Virus record (IMG/VR): IMGVR_UViG_3300025379_000056
Coordinates: 1 to 28,294 of that record
Origin: a virus
DNA length: 28,294 nucleotides
Reading direction: 5' to 3' (one strand)
Positions 20,304 through 27,124 of this stretch are shown here, in pieces (positions within the stretch are counted from its first letter, which is position 1; every line of letters begins with the position of its first letter). The notes under the pieces were generated by a model. The model saw only the letters and a program-made list of their open reading frames with translations, had not been told where the DNA came from and made no database searches. The position numbers and the translations under genes are program-made.

Positions 20304-21826
20304 CAGGGGGAGACGGCCGCGTGGTACATCCAACCGGCATCCCCGCGGTTCTTGGCAATGATGGCGAGGTACTGGTTGGCCTGTTGCTGCGCGGCCAGTT
20401 GCTGGCGCTGGATGTCACCCAGGCCGAGAAACGCCGAGAATCCTCCACCCCCCACCTTGGCAAAACTGTCGGCGATGATCTGGGACTGTCCCTTGCCGAT
20501 CTCGGAGGCATCGAAGGGTGCCTGGGATCCGGCGGCAGGGGCTTTCCGGTTGGCTTCCTCGCGGCCCTTGGCATTGGCCTCGATCGTGGCGGCCGTGGCC
20601 GTCACCACAGGCCTGAACGCCTGGACAAACTGATCGGAAAGCCCTTTCAGTCGGGAAGAAAGGTCCATGCTCTGAGCCAAATCCCGCCGGTTCTGCGCAT
20701 TGCTGGCGATCGTGTCGGACACGGCGCTGTTCCCCTGCTGCACTTCTTTGACTGTTTTTCCAAAGTCGCCGTTGCTGAATCCCGCGCCTTCATACAACGC
20801 GGCCAACGTCGGATTGCCCCCGGCCTGAAGCGTTTTTTCCGTCGTGAACTGAATTGCGGCTTGAATGTAATCCAACGGCGTTTTCAACGACCGTAAGATT
20901 GCATCCCCGAATTTACTGGCGATGATGAGCAGTTCCGCGCCGAACACTTTCAACCCCTCGGGACTGAAAATGATGTCGAAAGATTGGCCGATGTATTCGA
21001 CGATCTTGTTCCATTCATCGGGGAAATTCGTGAAAGCATTCCCGATGGCATTCCCGATTTCCTGACCCATGGCGGACAAATCGAGTTTTTCAAACTCTTC
21101 GATGGCCCCGTGCAACGCGGGAATGAACTCCGAACTGATCCCGACGAAAAATCCCTGAAGCTTCGACCCCACATGACTCAGGGCCTCATGCGCTTCCTTG
21201 AAGCTGGCGGCATTTTCGCCGAGCAACTTGGCCGTGGCGGAAATGTTCCCGGCATTCTGAAACGCCGGGCTCTGAAACACGGCCAGAAGCTCGCCGCCGC
21301 TTTTCCCGAAGATCTGCATCGCCGCCGCCGCGCGCTCGGTCGCATTCGGCAACTTGGCGATGGCCGCGCCGATCGCTTCAAACGCTTTTCCGGGATCCTG
21401 ACCGGCCAGCTTCTTGGCATCGAGGCCGAGACCTTGGAATAACGAAGCGTCCTTGCCCCCGGAAGCCGCTTCGGCCAGCGCTTTCTGCATCTTGTTGACC
21501 GCAGGCCCCAGTTTCTCGGCATCGACCCCGGCATCCCGGAACGATTTTCTCAGCATGACCAGATCCTGGACGGCCACGCCGGTCCGCGCGCTGAGATCCT
21601 GCATTTCGGCACCCAACTCGAGGGATCCCGAGATCCCCTTCATGACCGCCCCGACGCTGCCGATGGCCGCGGCGACCTTGGCAATCGGACCGATCAGGTC
21701 GCCGAAAGCACCCTTGGCCGTTTTCCCGGCAAAGTCCTTGATAACATTCCCGGCACGCGCGGCGGACTGGGTCAGCGGGGAGATGTCCCCGCCGAACACG
21801 GTCATGATGGATGCGTCGGCCGCCAT
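20303..21826 (-). CDS. Tail tape measure protein
   Basis: A 507-residue mostly helical, Ala-rich protein with several hydrophobic stretches (LIGPIAKVAAAIGSVGAV, FGAELLIIASKFGDAIL), as expected of the protein that sets tail length and helps DNA passage. The motif ARTGVAVQDLVMLRKSFRDAG is characteristic of these proteins. At about 1.5 angstrom per residue it implies a tail near 75 nm, short for a siphovirus. It follows the chaperone and a minor tail gene. A TTTGACT variant of the recurrent element lies 13 nt before ATG 21826. Confidence 0.85.
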   Translation of the reverse strand: MAADASIMTVFGGDISPLTQSAARAGNVIKDFAGKTAKGAFGDLIGPIAKVAAAIGSVGAVMKGISGSLELGAEMQDLSARTGVAVQDLVMLRKSFRDAGVDAEKLGPAVNKMQKALAEAASGGKDASLFQGLGLDAKKLAGQDPGKAFEAIGAAIAKLPNATERAAAAMQIFGKSGGELLAVFQSPAFQNAGNISATAKLLGENAASFKEAHEALSHVGSKLQGFFVGISSEFIPALHGAIEEFEKLDLSAMGQEIGNAIGNAFTNFPDEWNKIVEYIGQSFDIIFSPEGLKVFGAELLIIASKFGDAILRSLKTPLDYIQAAIQFTTEKTLQAGGNPTLAALYEGAGFSNGDFGKTVKEVQQGNSAVSDTIASNAQNRRDLAQSMDLSSRLKGLSDQFVQAFRPVVTATAATIEANAKGREEANRKAPAAGSQAPFDASEIGKGQSQIIADSFAKVGGGGFSAFLGLGDIQRQQLAAQQQANQYLAIIAKNRGDAGWMYHAAVSP

Positions 21827-21840
21827 GCTACCCCGTCAGA

Positions 21841-21846
21841 GTCAAA
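21841..21846 (-). promoter_or_regulatory. TTTGAC(T) variant element before the tape measure gene
   Basis: TTTGAC followed by T on the minus strand. Counting the sixth base of the element, 13 nt remain before ATG 21826, the same spacing as the exact TTGACA sites. Its TGA is the stop of the upstream gene. Confidence 0.4.
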
Positions 21847-22384
21847 TGCCGCGCACGCGGATTCCGGGATAGCGTTTGGCGATCGTCGAGACCTTTGAAA
21901 ACACCTCTTTTTTCACATTTGTGCGGAAGTATCCGACGCGGCCATTGATGGCGCGCAGAAGCGCCGTGCGCCCATTGGCATTGATGGCCGTGAGCATGGC
22001 ATTCGTGATCCGGATCTGGAAACTGCCCCGCGATCCCTTCGTGACCCCTTTCACCTTCTGCGGGTAGGCCTTGCCCTTCACCGTGGCGTTCCGGGCATAT
22101 CCCGGCAGATCGAGCTCGATGCCGACTTGCGCCGCCACGGCCGCCCAGGATTGCTTGGCAAGGCCCCTGCGGGCCTTGAGTTCGGCAAAATGCGCCTTGT
22201 GCAGCGTTCCCTTGGCCACGCGCGCGTTCAGCTTTGCCACGCTGGCGGCCACCGTGTTGCTGACGGTTTTTTGCAAGACCGACTTGGTCTCCGCCGTGAT
22301 GACTTGCGAAAGCGTGACTCCCGAAAGCCGCGAGAGGTCGCGCACCATGGCATTGAACTTCGAGGTGTCGACGCGGAAACTCAT
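21842..22384 (-). CDS. Minor tail protein
   Basis: A 180-residue basic protein: MSFRVDTSKFNAMVRDLSRL followed by a helical region and YPQKVKGVTKGSRGSFQIRI. The opening, a short beta strand then a helix on small-domain tail proteins, resembles gpZ/HK97-gp10-like tail-completion proteins, though in those phages the gene lies upstream of the chaperone. ATG 22384 overlaps the chaperone stop and has GGAGGAAG just before it. Confidence 0.55.
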   Translation of the reverse strand: MSFRVDTSKFNAMVRDLSRLSGVTLSQVITAETKSVLQKTVSNTVAASVAKLNARVAKGTLHKAHFAELKARRGLAKQSWAAVAAQVGIELDLPGYARNATVKGKAYPQKVKGVTKGSRGSFQIRITNAMLTAINANGRTALLRAINGRVGYFRTNVKKEVFSKVSTIAKRYPGIRVRGI

Positions 22385-23045
22385 TCTTCCTCCGTGAAGT
22401 CGAATTCCGAGAGATCAAAGGCCGCCACGGCCATCCGCAGGTCGACCGGATCGGCCAGGCGGGAATGCGCCGGAACGGTCCAGAGATCGTGACTCCGCAG
22501 CGCCGCATGGTAGTAATGCAGTAGGCGGGAAAAGGGGATTTCCCACAGTAAGGCCCGTTCCGGCCAGCCCGTCTCCTTCGCCAGCGTGAAGATCATGCTG
22601 GCGATCCAGACGGGCTCTAGGAGTTTGGGGGAGGGGTCTCCTTGCTGAGGCCCGCGGAGGGCTTGGCCTCCACGGTGACGCTGGCCGCCGCCACTTGCTC
22701 GCTGCGGCGGCGGATCTCATGGATCGCCTTTTCAAAGACCGAGAACGGAACCGAAAAGGAAAATGCGTCCACCGCCTGGCGAAAGGCTTCGTCATTTCCG
22801 CAGGCAATCAGCACTTCCGGCATCGGTGCGGCGTGGATGAAGAGGAACGCCATCATCTGCCAGGCCTGCTCGGCCTCCGTGGCGGCCGCTTTCCCGGTGA
22901 ACAGGGTCAGGCCCCGACGCTCGGCCATGAGATAGCTGCCGGTCGTGAAGGGGCGCAATTTCAACCCCTCGATCTCATGCGAGTCGGGTTCCAAGAAAGC
23001 CGAGAACTTTAGGTCCTCGGCGGCGGCGGGATCATGGTGGCTCAT
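22381..23045 (-). CDS. Tail assembly chaperone, frameshifted long form (gpGT-like)
   Basis: A predicted 221-residue product made when ribosomes slip back one base at CCCAAAC (22629 to 22623, read on the minus strand). It contains residues 1-141 of the short form followed by LLEPVWIASMIFTLAKETGW and the segment PERALLWEIPFSRLLHYYHA, which has the GWP...L..IP look of gpT domains. The -1 frame is open across the join and runs on to 22381. Chaperones of this kind coat the tape measure before the tail tube forms; the gene lies one gene upstream of the tape measure, as expected. Confidence 0.85.
22566..22629 (-). promoter_or_regulatory. Programmed -1 frameshift signal
   Basis: The slippery heptamer C CCA AAC lies in the reading phase needed for -1 slippage. 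A 6-nt spacer (TCCTAG, including the zero-frame stop) is followed by a stem-loop. Its outer stem is AGCCCGTCT with AGACGGGCT (9 bp, 22608-22616 with 22566-22574). A 3x3 internal loop (GGA/AGG) follows, then an inner stem TCGCCAGC with GCTGGCGA (8 bp) and an 11-nt loop. Heptamer, spacer and stem all fit the classical arrangement. Confidence 0.9.
22617..23045 (-). CDS. Tail assembly chaperone, short form (gpG-like)
   Basis: A 142-residue product terminating at the TAG just after the slippery site. It contains LKLRPFTTGSYLMAERRGLTLF and AWQMMAFLFIHAAPMPEVL, a helical protein with the 'score/threshold' type pattern of gpG-like chaperones (length of lambda gpG is 140). The C-terminus is Pro/Thr-rich (KPSAGLSKETPPPNS). 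It starts ten bases after the preceding gene. Confidence 0.8.
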   Translation of the reverse strand: MSHHDPAAAEDLKFSAFLEPDSHEIEGLKLRPFTTGSYLMAERRGLTLFTGKAAATEAEQAWQMMAFLFIHAAPMPEVLIACGNDEAFRQAVDAFSFSVPFSVFEKAIHEIRRRSEQVAAASVTVEAKPSAGLSKETPPPNS

Positions 23046-23054
23046 AAAACGGTC

Positions 23055-23522
23055 TTAGGAAAACTGACGCAGCAGTTTTTCGGCATTCTCATCGGGGACC
23101 AGAGTCCCGTCCTCGGCGCGGCGTGTCGTCAACGTGAAGATCCGGCCGCCGCGCGTGATGCGGACCTGCGGGCTCTGCGACGCAATCTGGTTCCGGAGTT
23201 CCCCGAGATTCTCCTGGTACGCCTTCATCCAGGAGATCGGGTGATCGGGATTGGCCAGGCACCAGGGCCGATCCCGCCAGCGGCGCAGGAATTCCTTGGT
23301 GGAAATCGTTTCGCCGCCAATGTCGATCGGTTTCTCTTTCAGCAGCCAGGTGACCGTGCGGCGCGATTTGCCCTGGTCATCCTTGGAAAGCGTGTGCTGA
23401 TATCCGCCCGGCTGGCAGAGCTCTCCTCCGGCCGTCAAAAGCGCCGCCACGACGTGCGTGTTGGGAGAAGCCAGTGGGTTCTCCTCGTCTTTCAGGAACT
23501 GGTAAGTTTCCCCGGGCTTCAT
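23055..23522 (-). CDS. Hypothetical tail-region protein
   Basis: A 155-residue protein, start MKPGETYQFLKDEENPL. It has RRTVTWLLKEKPIDIGGETI and a C-terminal VRITRGGRIFTLTTRR. No family is recognised. Position between tail-tube candidates and the chaperone suggests a virion or assembly role. A TTTGACC element precedes the start. Confidence 0.6.
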   Translation of the reverse strand: MKPGETYQFLKDEENPLASPNTHVVAALLTAGGELCQPGGYQHTLSKDDQGKSRRTVTWLLKEKPIDIGGETISTKEFLRRWRDRPWCLANPDHPISWMKAYQENLGELRNQIASQSPQVRITRGGRIFTLTTRRAEDGTLVPDENAEKLLRQFS

Positions 23523-23536
23523 GTCAGAATGGACGG

Positions 23537-23542
23537 GTCAAA
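23537..23542 (-). promoter_or_regulatory. TTTGAC(C) variant element before 23055-23522
   Basis: TTTGAC followed by C on the minus strand, leaving 13 nt to ATG 23522 after the sixth base. Lies in a true intergenic gap and no Shine-Dalgarno follows. Confidence 0.45.
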
Positions 23543-23553
23543 CGCTCCGGCGA

Positions 23554-23862
23554 TCAGGCGCCCGGGTAGACTTTCCCCGTGACTTTCCAGGTCTGGAAAT
23601 CGTCGTTTTTGGCCACGGTCGAGTAGCTCTCCACGAGCACGGTGCCCGACGTCGAGGCGATGGAAGGGGGCGAGGAGAAGGAATAGGGATTGGACCCCGT
23701 TCCCTCGAACGAGAACTCGTAAATCGGATCAAACGTCGCGCCTCCGCCAAAGCTGCCGTCGTGGGCCAGAAACGTCTTGGTCTCGATCTTGCAACTCACC
23801 GAGGCCTTGGTGGCCGAGGCGTCGGTGACGAGGGAAATTCCGAGGGAGTAGGCGGCGCTCAT
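23554..23862 (-). CDS. Tail tube-like protein, paralogue B
   Basis: A 102-residue beta-rich protein. Its C-terminal half, TSGTVLVESYSTVAKNDDF followed by QTWKVTGKVYP, lines up with the end of the preceding gene (TSGTLTLTSILRDETNDDF then PKFSADYMAW). Small beta-barrel proteins between terminator and chaperone genes are usually tail tube subunits; this is inferred from position. Confidence 0.55.
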   Translation of the reverse strand: MSAAYSLGISLVTDASATKASVSCKIETKTFLAHDGSFGGGATFDPIYEFSFEGTGSNPYSFSSPPSIASTSGTVLVESYSTVAKNDDFQTWKVTGKVYPGA

Positions 23863-23871
23863 AAATCAGAA

Positions 23872-24186
23872 TCAGCTCCAGGCCATGTAGTCGGCGGAGA
23901 ATTTCGGGAAATCGTCGTTGGTCTCATCCCGTAAAATCGAGGTGAGCGTCAGCGTGCCCGAGGTGATCGAATTCGAGGCGGTCAAGGCGATCGCCGGTTG
24001 GCCAAGGCCGCTGACCGAGACTTTGCGCTCCTTCATGGTGAGGGCGACCGCGCCGACGGTGACCCCGCTTTCGTTGCGATAGGTCTTGATCTGCTGGGTA
24101 TGCTCGTCGGTCCATTCGTTGACGACGGTGCTGGCAGGGGAAGAAGGGGCGGACGCCGCTCCGAATGTCGCTCCGATGGTGCTCAT
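23872..24186 (-). CDS. Tail tube-like protein, paralogue A
   Basis: A 104-residue protein with a disordered Ala/Ser-rich N-terminus (TFGAASAPSSPAS), then beta strands (GVTVGAVALTMKERKVSVSG) and the shared SGTLTLTSILRDETNDDF. Related to the next gene. A TTGACA element lies 15 nt before its ATG. One of the two may be the major tail protein; both are short compared with lambda gpV. Confidence 0.55.
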   Translation of the reverse strand: MSTIGATFGAASAPSSPASTVVNEWTDEHTQQIKTYRNESGVTVGAVALTMKERKVSVSGLGQPAIALTASNSITSGTLTLTSILRDETNDDFPKFSADYMAWS

Positions 24187-24201
24187 ACGTCAGTTTCCCC
24201 G

Positions 24202-24207
24202 TGTCAA
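24202..24207 (-). promoter_or_regulatory. TTGACA element before the tail tube-like genes
   Basis: TTGACA on the minus strand within ATTTGACACGGGG, 15 nt before ATG 24186 and just after the stop of the previous gene. Confidence 0.6.
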
Positions 24208-24208
24208 A

Positions 24209-24613
24209 TCACTCCGTCACACCCACCGAGGTCTCGATCTCGGCCACCCAGAGTTCCTTGCTCGTCGACATTTTCGTCCCCTTGATCCAGAGACCGGCAA
24301 ACGCCGGGACACCCGCATCGGTCGGCCACGCAGCCGAGAGCCCGTCCGGAGTGAGCGCCCCGTACACCGTGTCGAGCGTGTTTTGAAACCCGGTAAGCGA
24401 CGACGCCCCAAGCAACGCCGGGGCGGAGACTTTCACCAGGACATCGGCCAGAAAGATCCCGCCCACCTCGTGCGTGGTCTGGGTGCAGGCGACGATGAGG
24501 TTGAGGCTTTCCGGCGTCAGTTCCTCATAATCGGTGCCGAGGTAAATGGTCGTTCCGGAAAAGGAGGGAGCCAGCGCGGCCCGGAGGGCGGATTCAATGC
24601 GGAGCGGGTTCAT
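24209..24613 (-). CDS. Tail terminator-like (gpU-type) protein
   Basis: A 134-residue protein: MNPLRIESALRAALAPSF, then a strand LNLIVACTQTTHEVGG, FLADVLVKVSAP, and ELWVAEIETSVGVTE at the end. The alpha-beta layout and the final strand resemble tail terminator or completion proteins, which cap the tail tube. It starts one base after the stop of the connector gene, and both begin MNPLR. Family placement is tentative. Confidence 0.5.
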   Translation of the reverse strand: MNPLRIESALRAALAPSFSGTTIYLGTDYEELTPESLNLIVACTQTTHEVGGIFLADVLVKVSAPALLGASSLTGFQNTLDTVYGALTPDGLSAAWPTDAGVPAFAGLWIKGTKMSTSKELWVAEIETSVGVTE

Positions 24614-24614
24614 A

Positions 24615-24944
24615 TCATTCGCGCACGGCCGTCACGGTCACCTCATGGCCATGCACGGGAGAACCGGCCAACGTGACCGCCGTCTCGACCCGGTAGGTGA
24701 CATTTTCGGAAACCAGCAGGATCTGTGCCCCGACGGACGGACGCGGCGCGGCCGCCAGGGGCCAGCGCAGCCGGATCGACCGGCGCGTGGAAAATCCGCC
24801 CATCTCGAGGTCAAGCGAAGGCTGCGGCATCGAGACGGCCGCCAGAAACTGGGCGCCGCCATTAATCGAAATCATCGTGCCAAACACGGTCTGAAGGGCG
24901 GCGGCGGCCTTTTGCTGAAAGGCGGAGACTCGGAGCGGATTCAC
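24615..24944 (-). CDS. Head-tail joining protein, gpFII-like
   Basis: A 109-residue protein. After a helix (FQQKAAAALQTVFG) it has beta strands including SINGGAQFLAAV, PRPSVGAQILLVSENVTYRV and HGHEVTVTAVRE, the pattern of head-tail joining proteins like lambda gpFII. It starts with GTG at 24944, 13 nt after a TTGACA element and downstream of the terminator that follows the capsid gene. Confidence 0.55.
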   Translation of the reverse strand: MNPLRVSAFQQKAAAALQTVFGTMISINGGAQFLAAVSMPQPSLDLEMGGFSTRRSIRLRWPLAAAPRPSVGAQILLVSENVTYRVETAVTLAGSPVHGHEVTVTAVRE

Positions 24945-24957
24945 ACCAAGAGCTTCC

Positions 24958-24963
24958 TGTCAA
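24958..24963 (-). promoter_or_regulatory. TTGACA element before the head-tail joining gene
   Basis: TTGACA on the minus strand within CTTTGACAGGAAG, 13 nt before GTG 24944, about 24 nt after the capsid terminator stem. Confidence 0.6.
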
Positions 24964-24986
24964 AGTTCCTCCCCGCAAAAGCAGAA

Positions 24987-25016
24987 GGCCGGTCCCCCAG
25001 GAGAAGGGGACCGGCC
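24987..25016 (-). terminator. Strong hairpin after the major capsid gene
   Basis: GGCCGGTCCCC and GGGGACCGGCC form a perfect 11-bp GC-rich stem with an 8-nt loop, followed on the minus strand by TTCTGCTTTT. It lies 22 bp after the capsid stop. It would attenuate transcription into the tail genes or protect the capsid mRNA from 3' decay. Confidence 0.8.
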
Positions 25017-25038
25017 GGTTGCGGGACGCCCGGAGGAA

Positions 25039-25959
25039 TTAGGCGTTGATGATCTTGAGCGCGCTCGTGTCGGCGGCCGCGGCCCCGAAGAGGACGTCGA
25101 AGCTGGCCTGGAGGCTGCGGCTGGAGAGCGATCCCCAGACATTGAACTGGACCGAGAGACCCAGATCCGCGATGTCGATGGTCTCGCTCATCTGGAGCAG
25201 ACCGGCGATGGCGGGATCCACATAGGGAATCGCGGAAGCCACGGCCATGGCCTCGGGAGAGACCGCGAAGCCCTTGATGGTCTTCGTGGTGCCGTTCAAC
25301 TGTGCATCGCCGGCAATGCCGGTCTGCGCGGTTCCACCCCAGCGGTTGTTGTAGAAGATGCCGTCGAATCCGTAGGCCCCCTTGGTCTGGATGTCCAGGG
25401 AGTATCCGGTCGCGGGCAGGAGGTAGCTGTAGTAGCTGCCATCCAGCACGAGGTACCGCTCGGTACCGTCTTTCAGAGCGGACCAAAGGGTCGGGAGGGC
25501 GGCCGTGATGAGGCTGTTGCCGATGTTGCCACCGGTGGCCGTCGTGATCGCCGAGGAATAAGCGGAAGCACCAAAGGTCGAGGTGCTGATCGGCGCAAAC
25601 GAGGCGTCCAGAATGGCATTGGCCAGCGCTCGAAGGTTGGCTTTCATCAGCTTCTCGAGGCGGAACCCCTGGTTGAGCTGCTGCGAGGAAAGGCCGAACT
25701 GAGCCGAGTAATGCGTCATCGTGACGGCGGTCGAGTTGACCGTCTGACCCTGAGCTTCAAACGAGGTCGGGCTGGAGACGGCGGAGGCGGCGTTGGCCAC
25801 GACTCCGACCTGGAGTTTGCGAAGACCGGCACCGGAAACGACGTCCTTGCTGAAATCGGTGGTGAAGGTCTTGACGGGGGCGAGCCGGTTCTGGAGAACG
25901 GTGATCGCCGTGCTGGTCGCGGTATCCACGACCAAACTGGAACTGAACGTGTTGGACAT
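25039..25959 (-). CDS. Major capsid protein
   Basis: A 306-residue protein, beginning MSNTFSSSLVVDTATSTAIT. It contains the signature layout of a small HK97-fold capsid protein: an N-terminal extended region, a helix (LEKLMKANLRALANAIL), a central beta/alpha part (WSALKDGTERYLVLDGSYYS), and a C-terminal strand region ending ALKIINA. It directly follows the protease/scaffold gene and is followed by a strong terminator, as befits the most abundant virion protein. Fold assignment is by context. No Shine-Dalgarno is apparent. Confidence 0.8.
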   Translation of the reverse strand: MSNTFSSSLVVDTATSTAITVLQNRLAPVKTFTTDFSKDVVSGAGLRKLQVGVVANAASAVSSPTSFEAQGQTVNSTAVTMTHYSAQFGLSSQQLNQGFRLEKLMKANLRALANAILDASFAPISTSTFGASAYSSAITTATGGNIGNSLITAALPTLWSALKDGTERYLVLDGSYYSYLLPATGYSLDIQTKGAYGFDGIFYNNRWGGTAQTGIAGDAQLNGTTKTIKGFAVSPEAMAVASAIPYVDPAIAGLLQMSETIDIADLGLSVQFNVWGSLSSRSLQASFDVLFGAAAADTSALKIINA

Positions 25960-25983
25960 GACGGGTGTTGGGTTTGGTTGGTG

Positions 25984-27096
25984 TTACTTTCGCGACCGGC
26001 CGTTCGCGGCCTCGAAGAGGGCGGAGCGGTTGGCGTTGAAAAAGGCGAGGCGCTCGGGGCTGCCTTTCGGCAGGGCCTCGTACTGCTCGACGAGCGTCGA
26101 GGCAGGGGTGGAGTCCTCGATCTCGGCGAGGACCTCGGAAGGAGCCAGACCCAACGCGCGCTTGGCGGCCAGGTGCACTTTCTGAAGCTTGGAAAGCTCG
26201 GCATCCTTGGCGGCGAGTTCCGTGCGCAGCGCCGAAAGCTCGGTCCGGACGGCGGCAAGCTCGGTCTTGTTGGACGCAAATTCGCTATGGATGGCGGAAA
26301 GCTTGGTCTCGACCACTTCCGGAGTGGCTTCCTCGGCGACCTCGGCTTCAGCATTTTCTTCCACGGTTCCTTCGGCGGAAGCCGAACCGACCGGTTCGGA
26401 CACCTCGGTGACCACGGCCGCGGAAGGTTCCGGGGAAATGACGGTTTCGATCAAAGGAGGCGCGGCCTCCTCGACGGCTTCCGGAAGGATCTGTCCCTCC
26501 GGCAGGGATGTGGTGGGTTCGCTCATGGAAGCTTGGAAAAGCGCGGCATTCGTGGCGGGGGACTTGACCAGGTCGGCGCCGAAAAGTTGTCCCGGAACGA
26601 TGCGGGCGGCATAGGCCACGATGTCGTTCCCCACGACGGAGGAATCCGGAACGTCGTTTTCGCCGATCTCGGCATCCTCATCCCCCTGATCCTCGGCGTC
26701 GAAGACGGGATCGGGCTCGTTGGCAAAACTGATGGAGAGGCCGAAATTGCTCGGCATCGTCTCGGCCATCTCGCAGATCGTTCCGAAAGCCTCGTGGCTT
26801 TTGAGCAGATAGAGGTCGCCGCGGACCTGGTCGCCGTCGCGGCGGACGTCGCGAACCGATCCGACGAGATCGCTGATGCCGGTGCCGTGGTCGAAATTCA
26901 CCGGAATGCCGTCCTGAAACGAGGTTCCCTCGGTGACGACCTGGTCGAGCGTTTCGTCGTCGACGATGAGCGGCTGCCCCATGACGGTGTGCCCCTTGGC
27001 CGGTCCCTTCGAAATGATCGAGACATTCCGCAGGACGCCGTTGTCGCGGTCCACATTGGACCCGGAGGCGGCGGCAAAAAGGACAAGCTTGCTCAT
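25984..27096 (-). CDS. Prohead protease fused to scaffold
   Basis: A 370-residue protein. Residues 1-125 resemble a phage prohead protease: VNFDHGTGISDLVGSVRDV with His70, a second His101 (LKSHEAFG), and NFGLSISF with Ser121/Ser123 as nucleophile candidates. Residues 130-260 are acidic and Ala/Pro/Glu-rich; 262-312 are a heptad coiled coil (TELAAVRTELSALRTELAAK) typical of scaffolds. ATG 27096 is used; the longer frame to 27198 lies inside the portal gene. An in-frame Met191 (ATG 26526) could start a separate scaffold. Confidence 0.75.
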   Translation of the reverse strand: MSKLVLFAAASGSNVDRDNGVLRNVSIISKGPAKGHTVMGQPLIVDDETLDQVVTEGTSFQDGIPVNFDHGTGISDLVGSVRDVRRDGDQVRGDLYLLKSHEAFGTICEMAETMPSNFGLSISFANEPDPVFDAEDQGDEDAEIGENDVPDSSVVGNDIVAYAARIVPGQLFGADLVKSPATNAALFQASMSEPTTSLPEGQILPEAVEEAAPPLIETVISPEPSAAVVTEVSEPVGSASAEGTVEENAEAEVAEEATPEVVETKLSAIHSEFASNKTELAAVRTELSALRTELAAKDAELSKLQKVHLAAKRALGLAPSEVLAEIEDSTPASTLVEQYEALPKGSPERLAFFNANRSALFEAANGRSRK

Positions 27097-27113
27097 TTGA
27101 GAATTCCCCGGGG

Positions 27114-27119
27114 TGTCAA
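27114..27119 (-). promoter_or_regulatory. TTGACA element before the protease/scaffold gene
   Basis: TTGACA on the minus strand within ATTTGACACCCCGG, 17 nt before ATG 27096, in the 28-nt gap after the portal gene. Confidence 0.6.
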
Positions 27120-27124
27120 ATCCC

